The translations under genes were made by a program, and so were the position numbers. Of a stretch of 32,520 nt of DNA, positions 1-7,132 are shown in pieces; position 1 is the stretch's first letter; every line of letters begins with the position of its first letter. The stretch covers positions 1 through 32,520 of the forward strand of contig JAJZQG010000086.1 in assembly GCA_021847645.1 (NCBI GenBank). The letters are read 5' to 3'. The stretch is from Myxococcales bacterium. GTDB taxonomy: Bacteria > Myxococcota_A > Polyangia > Polyangiales > Polyangiaceae. The notes below the pieces were generated by a model, which was given only the letters and a program-made list of their open reading frames with translations, did no database searches and was not told the origin of the DNA.

Positions 1-68
1 AACTGCACCAGCTTCCGCGCTGTCCGCTGCGATTCGCGTATCGCCTGACCATTCTTCGAGCGAGCCAT
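1..68 (-). CDS. Possible 5' end of a gene running off the left edge
   Basis: An ATG on the minus strand (66-68) opens a frame with no stop for 22 codons to the window edge. The peptide begins MARSKNGQAIRE and is basic and polar, as cytoplasmic protein N-termini often are. A weak GGA lies just upstream. Nothing identifies the family and the stretch is too short to exclude chance. If real, this gene reads away from the hairpin cluster at 271-560. Confidence 0.25.
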   Translation of the reverse strand, partial: MARSKNGQAIRESQRTARKLVQ

Positions 69-270
69 CGTTCCAGCGCTATCACGGCTCAGCCGGCATG
101 GATACGGCCAGCTTCGACCATCAGGAACGCCCACGGACGCCATGGATACGCCCTGCTCGCCAGCCCTCCCCTAACACCCCGCCCCGCACTCGCAGGTCGC
201 GTCTCCACCGCCCAAAGTGCGGGGCAGGAAGGGGTCGCACTTGCACCGAGACGATGGCTACGGCACTTCA

Positions 271-560
271 AGCCCGCCTGCTGGCGGGCTCGCAGGATGC
301 GCCAACACCCGCAGCCCGTAAGGACCAAACGGCGAGCATCGCGTGATGCCCGCCACGAGGAGCCCGCTTGCGGGCTTGGCTGGGTACTCCCAGGCTGCGC
401 ACGGTCGCCGACCGAGCATGCCCCCAGCTTCAGCTGGGGGTACATGGGGCAAGGCCGCTCAAGGGCCGTGGTCCTTGCGAACTCCCGTGTATGCGACCGC
501 CGCGGGCGAGCTCACGCTCGCCCTGGCTCTGCCGACGCTTCAAGGCTCCGGCTTCGCCGG
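271..560. repeat. Cluster of short perfect hairpins
   Basis: Six compact inverted repeats sit within 290 bases: 271-290 (8-bp stem AGCCCGCC, 4-nt loop), 361-376 (AGCCCGC stem, 2-nt loop), 380-393 (CTGGG/CCCAG), 421-440 (CCCCCAGC stem, 4-nt loop), 504-523 (GGGCGAGC stem, 4-nt loop) and 548-560 (CCGGC/GCCGG). The frames across the stretch look like composition-driven noise, so 69-590 is read as non-coding. REP-like palindromes, a structured RNA or debris of a mobile element are all possible. Confidence 0.6.
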
Positions 561-590
561 TTGTTTGGCCTCGGCTTCGCGTGATCCAGT

Positions 591-1223
591 TTAGTTCGCC
601 AGCACCGGCTCGGACGGGAGCGCGGGCCTCGAAGGCTCCTGCACCACCGCGGGCGGAGGGCACGTGGCGTCCGGGTGCATCTCGGGCACGACCTTCTGCA
701 GGGCCTCGCGCACCTCGGCCGCCGACTGGCACGCCGTGAACCCGGCCAGGAACGACAGGTTCGCCTCGACCCTCGTCATCTCGCAGGGCGCGAGCCGGCC
801 CACGAAGATCTTGTCGTGACGGGTCTTGTCCATCTTTTCGGCGTCGAAGCCCAGCTCCTCGAACAGCTTCTCGCCAGGCCGGATGCCGCTGTACTCGATG
901 CGGATGTCCACCTCGGGCTCGAAGCCGCTGAGCCGGATGAGGTCCCGCGCCAGGTCCTCAATTTTCAATGCGCGCGGCCTGGTGGTGCCCATGATCGACG
1001 TCGGGTTGACCGCCTTGTCGGTGCTAATGAGCACGAATGCGCCGGCGCCGTGCTTGTGGGCGGCGTCGGCCACCTTGCGCGTGCCGAACACGTTGTTCTT
1101 GATGGCCTCGCCCGGGTTCCACTCCATCATGGGCACGTGCTTGTGCGCGGCCGCGTGGAACACCACCTCGGGACGGTCCTCGGCGAACACGCCGTCGAGC
1201 CGCCTAGAGTCGCACACGTCGCA
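591..1223 (-). pseudogene. Truncated, internally deleted copy of the WbpM-like dehydratase 3' end
   Basis: The stretch is nearly identical to the 3' part of the intact gene at 3798-5738. It begins at the residues equivalent to Cys352 of that protein and keeps the same stop. An in-frame deletion replaces 90 residues (about 433-522 of the intact protein) with five. This removes the Lys of the M-x3-K catalytic pair and part of the C-terminal domain. The whole N-terminal membrane region, the CoA-binding-like domain and the GxxGxxG nucleotide site are missing. The frame stays open upstream only because it runs antisense through the FkbM methyltransferase gene. The 5' break coincides with a CTCCGCG-type repeat at 1224. 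It cannot encode a working dehydratase and is best explained as a duplication remnant. Confidence 0.9.
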
Positions 1224-1251
1224 TTCTCCGCGTCTCCGCGTCTCTGCGTTG
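1224..1251. repeat. CTCCGCG/CTCTGCG dispersed repeat, copy A
   Basis: This run of TCTCCGCG and TCTCTGCG units ends in CTCTGCGTTG. Related tracts occur at 2733-2790 and 3752-3797. From memory, this sequence type (reading LCASASPRLC in one frame) is dispersed in many genomes. Here it marks exactly where the truncated dehydratase copy ends. Confidence 0.6.
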
Positions 1252-1640
1252 CCATCTGCCGAGCGAAGGGGCGTCGATCGTGATGCGCCTTGCCAAGACG
1301 CGCGCGATCCCACAGGATGCCACCGCCGTGGACAACGCAGCCGCGCCAGGATCGAACCCGCTGGTGACCCCGCGAAAGATCGCCCGCTTCGCATCAGTGT
1401 ACACGGCGCTTGCCCAGCTCTTCGGCCCGTCCGACATTCGAGAAACCCCGGCGGGTGGCCGGGTGGCGGGCAGCCCGAGCGGAGTTGGGATGCCGGGCGT
1501 CCCTTACGGGCGAGCCCGGCGGCAGTGGTCGGTTCGAGGACCCGCGCCAAGAGTGCCGGGGACGACTTGCGGCGCGTTGAGTCCGGGGTCTTTGTGTCGT
1601 GAAATGCCAGGGCTCTTACTCGGAAGGTAGGCTGTCTGAC
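1252..1640. other. Non-coding stretch upstream of the FkbM gene
   Basis: I find no convincing gene. A GC-rich hairpin lies at 1492-1520 (GCCGGGC pairing with GCCCGGC, with an inner CCC/GGG). A minus-strand frame at 1204-1437 gives a peptide I cannot place in any family and merges into the repeat at 1224. The leader of the FkbM gene lies at the end of this region, with GGAAGG at about 1622-1627. Confidence 0.4.
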
Positions 1641-2504
1641 ATGGGAACTCTCGCGAACGTCGCGAACATTGCCCGATTCTTCGCTCGCCATCCCCTTACT
1701 CGGACCGCGTCTGTCGCTGCATACGCACGTTTCGTCTCCTGGCAGGTCCGAAGCCGATTGCAGGAAGAAGTCATCGTGGACTGGATTGCGGGACGCCGAC
1801 TGGCTGTGCGAAGGGGCATGACGGGTGCGACCGGAAATATCTACACGGGATTGGCCGAATTTGTTGACATGATGTTGGTCCTCCACTTTCTGCGCGAGGA
1901 GGACCTCTTTCTGGATATCGGCGCGAATGTAGGATCGTACACCGTGCTCGCGTCGGGCGTCTGTGGGGCGACAACCTGGGCGTTCGAACCGGATCCTGAC
2001 ACGGCCAGCCACCTGAGGCGGAACATCGAAATCAATGGGCTGGACTCGCTCGTTCAGGTTCATGAAGTCGCGCTTGGGCCAACGGACGGGGAGGTTGCGT
2101 TCACGGTGGGTTTGGACACCATCAACAAGGTCGCGTCGGTGACCGACAGCAACGTTCGACTGGTTCATCAGCGCGCGTTGGACGAGCTCATCGGCGACAG
2201 GTTGCCGGTGATGGCCAAGATCGACGTCGAGGGGTACGAAGAGCAGGTCTTCCGGGGAGCCGACGCGCTGGTCCAGAGGGACTGCCTCAAGGTGCTGGAG
2301 GTCGAGACCGTGACAAGCGCTATCGAAACGCTTCTGGCCGAGAACGGCTTCGAACGCGCGTACTACGACCCGTTCACCCGGGCCTTGAGTCGGGAGCGGA
2401 TCGGTGATCCTGCCGCGAACACGATCTTCGTGAGAGACTGGACCTTCGTGCAGTCGCGGTTGAGGAGCGGCACGAAGATTAGCGTCCTCGGACACGAGAT
2501 CTAG
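1641..2504 (+). CDS. FkbM family SAM-dependent methyltransferase
   Basis: The 287-residue protein is predicted to transfer a methyl group from S-adenosylmethionine to a hydroxyl, most likely on a sugar, as FkbM-type enzymes do in surface-glycan loci. The SAM-binding motif I is FLDIGANVGSYT (about 90-101). An acidic FEPD follows at about 115-118. The family's late KIDVEGYE motif is at about 193-200. I chose ATG 1641 over the upstream ATG at 1599 because residues after it fit the family and GGAAGG lies 13 bases upstream. The gene is alone on the plus strand, between two broken dehydratase 3' ends and two copies of the CTCTGCG repeat, so it looks like cargo of a rearranged segment. The substrate cannot be read from the sequence. 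Confidence 0.9.
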   Translation: MGTLANVANIARFFARHPLTRTASVAAYARFVSWQVRSRLQEEVIVDWIAGRRLAVRRGMTGATGNIYTGLAEFVDMMLVLHFLREEDLFLDIGANVGSYTVLASGVCGATTWAFEPDPDTASHLRRNIEINGLDSLVQVHEVALGPTDGEVAFTVGLDTINKVASVTDSNVRLVHQRALDELIGDRLPVMAKIDVEGYEEQVFRGADALVQRDCLKVLEVETVTSAIETLLAENGFERAYYDPFTRALSRERIGDPAANTIFVRDWTFVQSRLRSGTKISVLGHEI

Positions 2505-2535
2505 GGCACTCGGCCGACTTGATGCACAACCTGGT

Positions 2536-2624
2536 GCCTGGCCCGTGTACTCGTGGGGTTGACACGCTCGACACGATCCTCTCGGGCGCACTCGACGCCT
2601 GGCCCATGTACTCGTGGGGCTGAC
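2536..2624. repeat. Pair of 28-bp direct repeats with 33-bp spacer
   Basis: Units at 2536-2563 and 2597-2624 both read GCCTGGCCC-(G/A)-TGTACTCGTGGGG-(T/C)-TGAC, with two differences. Each can fold into a short hairpin (CCC[A/G]TG, loop TACT, CGTGGG), and one substitution keeps pairing through a G-T wobble. Unit and spacer sizes resemble a minimal CRISPR array, but there are only two units and no cas gene is visible. The pair lies just after the FkbM gene. Confidence 0.6.
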
Positions 2625-2732
2625 GGCATTCGGCGCAAGGCCCACTGGCAAGCCAACGGATCTAGCGAAGCTGCCGCGATGGATCCTACGGGCTGGTTCG
2701 TGCGCGGCGAAGGGGGAACTGTTCGGCTGAAC

Positions 2733-2790
2733 CCTCTGCGCCTCTGCGCCTCCGCGTCTCTGCGTTGTCTTCTGCCCCGCCTTCTGCCCT
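2733..2790. repeat. CTCTGCG/CTCCGCG dispersed repeat, copy B
   Basis: Tandem CTCTGCGCCTCTGCGCC-type units run into TGCGTTGTCTTCTGCC and then directly into the fragment at 2791. The same order (repeat, then dehydratase stop codon) is found at 3752-3798, so repeat and gene tail were copied together. Confidence 0.65.
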
Positions 2791-2866
2791 CTACCTCGCG
2801 AGCACGGGCTCGGACGGGAGCACCGGGCGCGACGGCTCCTGCACCACCGCGGGCGGCGGGCACGCG
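2791..2866 (-). pseudogene. Short diverged third copy of the dehydratase C-terminus
   Basis: On the minus strand this reads CPPPAVVQEPSRPVLPSEPV and then a stop. That is the C-terminal tail of the intact WbpM-like protein with Pro-Val in place of Pro-Ala. Only about 25 codons remain and similarity ends abruptly at about 2866. It is more diverged than the copy at 591-1223, so it is probably an older remnant. An open frame extends upstream to 3588, but it lies antisense to a better gene at 2965-3573. Confidence 0.75.
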
Positions 2867-2964
2867 ACCTTCCCGAGATTCGTGTTGGCGTTCATGGCGC
2901 TCGGTAGCGATCTCGCGTGACTCTCGGCGTCGTGTGCGCCTCGACGAACCGTCGCGGGTAGGCT

Positions 2965-3573
2965 ATGGCTTCTGCTCCCAGGATGGTGCCGCGAACACGA
3001 TCGAGTCTGGCCCAGGACGCGCGCAGAACCGGCCGCGCCGCGATCGGAGCCGCCATCTTCCTGCTCACCGCAACGAGCGCGCAGGCCCAAACCGGCCCGT
3101 CGTCGCCTGCTGCGGGCACGGACGAGCGGGTGTGGTACGGGTGGCAGACGCTGGCGGCCGATCTGCCCACACTCGTGTTGTTCGACGTGGGAGTGCTCAC
3201 TAAGCGCGACGTCGTGGCAGGGGTGGGGTTGTCGGGCTTCGCGCTTGCCACGCCGGGCATTCACTTCGCCCATCAGGCAACGGGACCGGGCATTGTGAGT
3301 CTGGCCAGCCGCCTGGTGTTGCCCTTGGGTGGGTTCGCGGTAGGCCGGTTGGTGCTCGTCTCTGCGACCGGCATGGCCGATCGGACCAAGACGGCGATCG
3401 GGGTGTCCGCCGGAGCCGCAGCGGCCGCCGCGATCGACGCGGTGTGGCTCGCTTGGAGCGCGCCGCGTGACAACGAGTACCACGTGTATGTCGGGCAGCG
3501 GCCGCGATGGGACGTCGTGCCGTGGGTGAGCGCCAGCGGGGGCGGTGTGACGATGTTCGGGCAGATGTTCTAG
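2965..3573 (+). CDS. Hypothetical secreted or membrane protein with signal peptide
   Basis: The protein has 202 residues. After a basic N-terminus comes a hydrophobic stretch AAIFLLTATSAQAQ (about 29-42), a plausible Sec signal peptide with an AQA cleavage site. The mature part starts near WYGWQTLAADLPTLVL (about 58-73). It continues with Gly/Ala-rich hydrophobic segments that could be two or three membrane helices (about 82-160) and ends in a short polar tail. I recall the YGWQTL segment from uncharacterised myxobacterial proteins, but this is memory, not a search. The opposite strand also has a long frame (2791-3588), but it is Arg/His/Pro-rich and looks like a shadow. The gene stands alone between repeat copies B and C. 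Function unknown. Confidence 0.7.
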   Translation: MASAPRMVPRTRSSLAQDARRTGRAAIGAAIFLLTATSAQAQTGPSSPAAGTDERVWYGWQTLAADLPTLVLFDVGVLTKRDVVAGVGLSGFALATPGIHFAHQATGPGIVSLASRLVLPLGGFAVGRLVLVSATGMADRTKTAIGVSAGAAAAAAIDAVWLAWSAPRDNEYHVYVGQRPRWDVVPWVSASGGGVTMFGQMF

Positions 3574-3695
3574 CGCGCGCACGAGCATGAACAGCGACAG
3601 CCGGCGTGGGCGTGCGCGTCACGCGCTTGCCTGCCGCGGCCTGGTGCATTCACCGCATTGCGGCGGAAAGGCCACGGCAGGCGGCTTCGCCGGAA

Positions 3696-3713
3696 AGCCC
3701 GGCACGCCGGGCT
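3696..3713. terminator. GC-rich hairpin downstream of the hypothetical gene
   Basis: AGCCCGGC-AC-GCCGGGCT is a perfect inverted repeat 120 bases after the stop at 3573. No T-run follows, so a terminator role for either converging gene (2965-3573 or 3798-5738) is only a guess. It resembles the hairpins at 271-376. Confidence 0.3.
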
Positions 3714-3751
3714 CGGGGTGGCGCTCAGGTCCCCGCGTGGGGAAGGCAGGC

Positions 3752-3797
3752 GCTCTGCGCCTCCGCGTCTCCGCGCCTCTGCGTTGTCTTCCGCCCT
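3752..3797. repeat. CTCTGCG/CTCCGCG dispersed repeat, copy C
   Basis: CTCTGCGCCTCCGCGTCTCC-type units end in TGCGTTGTCTTCCGCCCT immediately before the stop codon of the intact dehydratase gene. Its flanks match copy B. Confidence 0.65.
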
Positions 3798-5738
3798 CTA
3801 GCTCGCCAACACCGGCTCGGACGGGAGCGCGGGCCTCGAAGGCTCCTGCACCACCGCGGGCGGAGGGCACGTCGCGTCCGGGTGCATCTCGGGCACGACT
3901 TTCTGCAGCGCCTCGCGCACCTCGGCCGCCGACTGGCACGCGGTGAACCCGGCCAGGAACGACAGGTTCGCCTCGACCTTCGTCATCTCGCAGGGCGCGA
4001 GCCGCCCCACGAAGATCTTGTCGTGACCGGTCTTGTCCATCTTCTCGGCATCGAAGCCCAGCTCCTCGAACAGCTTCTCGCCCGGCCGGATGCCGCTGTA
4101 CTCGATGCGGATGTCCACCTCGGGCTCGAAGCCACTGAGCCGGATGAGGTCCCGCGCCAGGTCGGCAATTTTCATCGGCGTGCCCATGTCGAGCACGAAG
4201 ATTTCACCACCGTCGCCCATCGCGCCGGCCTGCATGACCAGCTGGCAGGCCTCGGGGATCGTCATGAAATAGCGCTTCATCTCCGGGTGGGTCACGGTCA
4301 CCGGCCCGCCGGCCTCGATCTGCTTCTGGAAGATGGGGATCACCGACCCGGCCGAGCCCAGCACGTTACCGAACCGCACGGCCAGGAACTTCGTCTTGGA
4401 CTGGCGCGAGAGCGACTGCACGTACATCTCGGCCACGCGCTTCGTGGTGCCCATGATCGACGTCGGGTTCACCGCCTTGTCGGTGCTGATGAGCACGAAG
4501 GCGCCGGCGCCGTGCTTGTGGGCGGCGTCGGCCACCTTGCGCGTGCCAAACACGTTGTTCTTGATGGCCTCGCCCGGGTTCCACTCCATCATCGGCACGT
4601 GCTTGTGCGCGGCCGCGTGGAACACCACCTCGGGACGGTCCTCGGCGAATACGCCGTCGAGCCGCTTAGAGTCGCACACGTCGCAGATGCGCGGGCGCAG
4701 GTCCAGGTCCGGGAAGCGCTTGACCAGCTCGGAGTGGATGGTGAACAGGTGGAACTCGGCCCGCTCGACCAGGGAAAGGGACGCGGGCTCGAACGCGGCT
4801 ATCTGACGGCAAAGCTCGGAGCCGATGGACCCACCCGCGCCGGTGACCAGCACGCGCTTGCCCTTGATGAACGCCTCGAGCGCGGGCACGTCGAGCTGGA
4901 CCGGGGGACGGCCCAGCAAGTCCTCGATGGACACCGGGCGGATGCGCGACAGGTTCACGCGGCCGTCGAGGATCTCGAAGATGCCCGGGATGATCTTGAC
5001 CGGGAGCCCGACGCCCTCGCACAGCTTCAGGATGCGGCGGACGGTCTCGCCTGGCACCGAGGCCATGGAGATGAGGCCCTGCTGGGCTCCGAGCTTGGTG
5101 GCGAGGCCGGGCAGCTCGTCGATGCGGCCGATGACCTTGATGCCGTGGATCTCGAGGCCGAGCTTGGTGTTGTCGTCGTCGAGGAAGCCGACCGGGGTGA
5201 TGCCCAAGTCAGGACGGCTGGCGATCTCCCGGGCGACCATCGCACCAGCTTGACCCGCGCCGATGAGCAGGGTGCGACGGGCTGCTGACCGGTGGCTCGC
5301 CAGGCCGCTGCGGGTGGTGCGTTCGGCCAGGATACGCCGGAACCCTCGCACGCCGGCCACGCCGAGGAACGCCAGGGTGAAGTCGATGATGTCGACGCCG
5401 ATCGGGATGGCGGCGTGCTTCGCATAGCCGAACGCGGGCGCGACCACGGGCGACAGGAGCCGTCCGGTCAGCAGGACCGCGCCGGCGGCGCCCAGAGCGA
5501 GGCCGATGCGCCAGACCTCGCGCAGGCTCACGTAGCGCCAGGCGAAGTTCGTAACCCCGAACAGCACAAGCATGCCGTACTGGAAGGCGACCACGTACGG
5601 CAGCAGGAGCATGAACTGCTTGAAGGCCGGGTGCGGCAGGGCTCCGTCGAACCGGGCGAGGAACGCCAGGGCGAAGGCCGCCGCGAGGACGGCAAGGTCG
5701 ATCAGGACTTGCGTGGAGCGAAGCGCAAGCCGTTGCAT
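3798..5738 (-). CDS. WbpM/FlaA1-type membrane nucleotide-sugar 4,6-dehydratase
   Basis: This 646-residue inner-membrane enzyme of the CapD/WbpM class is expected to convert UDP-GlcNAc to the 4-keto-6-deoxy sugar, the entry to QuiNAc and FucNAc. Four hydrophobic segments occupy about residues 10-130. A CoA-binding-like Rossmann unit follows (LLIGAGQAGAMVARE, about 157-171). The catalytic SDR domain starts with VTGAGGSIGSE (298-308). ISTDKAVNP precedes the family's M-x3-K catalytic pair (M429, K433), which replaces the usual Y-x3-K. The length is typical for the large membrane subfamily. ATG 5738 is preceded by GGAGGGG 12-18 bases upstream. The 3' end has been duplicated twice nearby (591-1223, 2791-2866). 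It probably works with the reductase at 12701-13669. Confidence 0.93.
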   Translation of the reverse strand: MQRLALRSTQVLIDLAVLAAAFALAFLARFDGALPHPAFKQFMLLLPYVVAFQYGMLVLFGVTNFAWRYVSLREVWRIGLALGAAGAVLLTGRLLSPVVAPAFGYAKHAAIPIGVDIIDFTLAFLGVAGVRGFRRILAERTTRSGLASHRSAARRTLLIGAGQAGAMVAREIASRPDLGITPVGFLDDDNTKLGLEIHGIKVIGRIDELPGLATKLGAQQGLISMASVPGETVRRILKLCEGVGLPVKIIPGIFEILDGRVNLSRIRPVSIEDLLGRPPVQLDVPALEAFIKGKRVLVTGAGGSIGSELCRQIAAFEPASLSLVERAEFHLFTIHSELVKRFPDLDLRPRICDVCDSKRLDGVFAEDRPEVVFHAAAHKHVPMMEWNPGEAIKNNVFGTRKVADAAHKHGAGAFVLISTDKAVNPTSIMGTTKRVAEMYVQSLSRQSKTKFLAVRFGNVLGSAGSVIPIFQKQIEAGGPVTVTHPEMKRYFMTIPEACQLVMQAGAMGDGGEIFVLDMGTPMKIADLARDLIRLSGFEPEVDIRIEYSGIRPGEKLFEELGFDAEKMDKTGHDKIFVGRLAPCEMTKVEANLSFLAGFTACQSAAEVREALQKVVPEMHPDATCPPPAVVQEPSRPALPSEPVLAS

Positions 5739-5898
5739 GGGATATTCGGCCCCTCCAAGGCGAAATTCGGAACAGAAGTCACGCTGCCCGGGTTTCGGTG
5801 CGGCCCGAGCAGGCGGCGTTCAGCCTAGGTCTGCCGAGGCGTGAAAGCAAAGCTCAAGCGGATACAGGGCAGAGGCGGCCGCCTTGGCTGGACATCCG

Positions 5899-6900
5899 TC
5901 ACCCATCGGCCCGCTTCTCCCGCTCCGCCAGCGCCAGATCGGTGTCGACCATCATCCGTGCCAACTGCTCGAACGTGACGGTCGGCTTCCACCCGAGCTC
6001 GGTGCGCGCCTTGGTGGCGTCACCGATGAGTAGGTCGACCTCGGTGGGGCGATAGTACTTCGGGTCGATCTCCACGTGGTCGTGCCAATCGAGGCCGGCG
6101 TGCCCGAACGCGACGTCCAGGAACTCGCGGACCGAATGCGTCTCTCCCGTGGCGATGACGAAGTCGTCCGGGCGGTCATGCTGGAGCATGCGCCACATGG
6201 CCTCCACGTAGTCTCCAGCAAAGCCCCAATCGCGTTTCGCGTCGAGGTTGCCGAGGTAGACCTTGTCTTGCAGGCCGTGCTTGATTCGGCCGATGGCGCG
6301 GGTGATCTTGCGGGTTACGAACGTCTCGCCGCGACGCGGGCTTTCGTGGTTGAACAGGATGCCGTTGACCGCGAACAGGCCGTAGGCCTCGCGGTAGTTG
6401 CGCGTGGTGTAGAACGCGAACGCCTTGGCGGCGGCATAGGGGCTGCGCGGGTAGAAGGGTGTGGTTTCCTTCTGCGGGACCTCGAGCACCTTGCCGTAGA
6501 GCTCGGAAGAGCTGGCCTGGTAGAACTTGGGTGACAGGCCGGAGCGGCGGATGGCCTCGAGCAAGCGGATGGTTCCGACGCCCGTGATCTCGGCCGTGTA
6601 CTCCGGGATGTCGAACGACACGCGGACATGGCTTTGGGCCGCGAGGTTGTAGACCTCGTCGGGGTTGCAGTCGGTGAGCACCTTCTGGAGAGAGGAAGCG
6701 TCGTTGAGGTCCGCGTAGTGCAGCTTCATGCGGGCGCGAGCGTCGTGCAGGTCGCGGTACAAGTGGTTGATGCGATCGGTGTTGAACGAGCTGGATCGGC
6801 GGATGATGCCGTGGACCTCGTAGCCCTTGGAGAGCAGGAGCTCGGCAAGGTACGAGCCGTCCTGACCCGTGATGCCGCTGATGAGGGCGCGCTTGGACAT
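5899..6900 (-). CDS. gmd: GDP-mannose 4,6-dehydratase
   Basis: This cytoplasmic SDR enzyme converts GDP-D-mannose to GDP-4-keto-6-deoxy-D-mannose. The 333-residue product has the NADP-binding GITGQDGSYLAE (9-20), the Gmd signature RRSSSFNTDRI (34-44), SSSELYG (130-136) with the catalytic Glu, and Y155-x3-K159 in SPYAAAK. FNHESPRRGETFVTRKI near 195-211 is highly characteristic. I chose the ATG at 6898-6900 (MSKRALISG) because family similarity starts there; an ATG six codons upstream (MTHHAP) is possible. The gene is divergent from fcl at 7133 and followed after about 160 bases by the WbpM-like gene. Together with fcl it supplies GDP-L-fucose. Confidence 0.95.
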   Translation of the reverse strand: MSKRALISGITGQDGSYLAELLLSKGYEVHGIIRRSSSFNTDRINHLYRDLHDARARMKLHYADLNDASSLQKVLTDCNPDEVYNLAAQSHVRVSFDIPEYTAEITGVGTIRLLEAIRRSGLSPKFYQASSSELYGKVLEVPQKETTPFYPRSPYAAAKAFAFYTTRNYREAYGLFAVNGILFNHESPRRGETFVTRKITRAIGRIKHGLQDKVYLGNLDAKRDWGFAGDYVEAMWRMLQHDRPDDFVIATGETHSVREFLDVAFGHAGLDWHDHVEIDPKYYRPTEVDLLIGDATKARTELGWKPTVTFEQLARMMVDTDLALAEREKRADG

Positions 6901-6941
6901 GGGCGCATGGTGGGTCATCCGGAGGCCGTTCGCAACGGGGT

Positions 6942-6992
6942 GGAAGGCAAGGGGGGAAGGCAAAGGGCAAAAGGCAAAAGTTGGGGAGTGGG
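6942..6992. repeat. Purine-rich low-complexity tract between gmd and fcl
   Basis: The tract repeats GGAAGGCAA, GGCAAAGGGCAAAAGGCAAA and similar units. It is strikingly strand-asymmetric (almost no T, few C). It lies in the shared upstream region of two divergent GDP-fucose genes, so it may affect their promoters or simply be slipped-strand repeat. Confidence 0.5.
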
Positions 6993-7132
6993 CTTCGGGC
7001 TCGTTGGCCGTGGTGCCGGGGTCGCGGGTGTTCGGTGAACGGCCGGGAGCCTCATCGCAACGCACATGAGGCGGCGTGGTCCGCGCAAGGGTCTTGCGGC
7101 GACAGGCGCGATCGACCAGGATTCCCGGCGAC

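Noticed and set aside
1204..1437. Minus-strand frame of 77 codons beside repeat copy A
   Set aside because: No family resemblance; it reads into the dispersed repeat and the dehydratase fragment, so it is not supported as a gene.
2536..2624. Calling the repeat pair a CRISPR array
   Set aside because: Only two imperfect units and no cas genes; reported as a repeat instead.
591..2651. Minus-strand open frame of 686 codons
   Set aside because: Only the lower part (591-1223) is real homology, to the dehydratase tail. The rest runs antisense through a convincing FkbM methyltransferase gene and is Arg/Ser-rich noise.
2791..3588. Minus-strand frame of 265 codons ending in the dehydratase tail
   Set aside because: Apart from the final 25 codons it is His/Arg-rich and lies antisense to the signal-peptide protein at 2965-3573, which looks far more protein-like.
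3606..5288. Plus-strand open frame of 560 codons
   Set aside because: It is antisense to the well-supported WbpM-like gene and is a His/Arg/Asp-rich mirror product of high GC.
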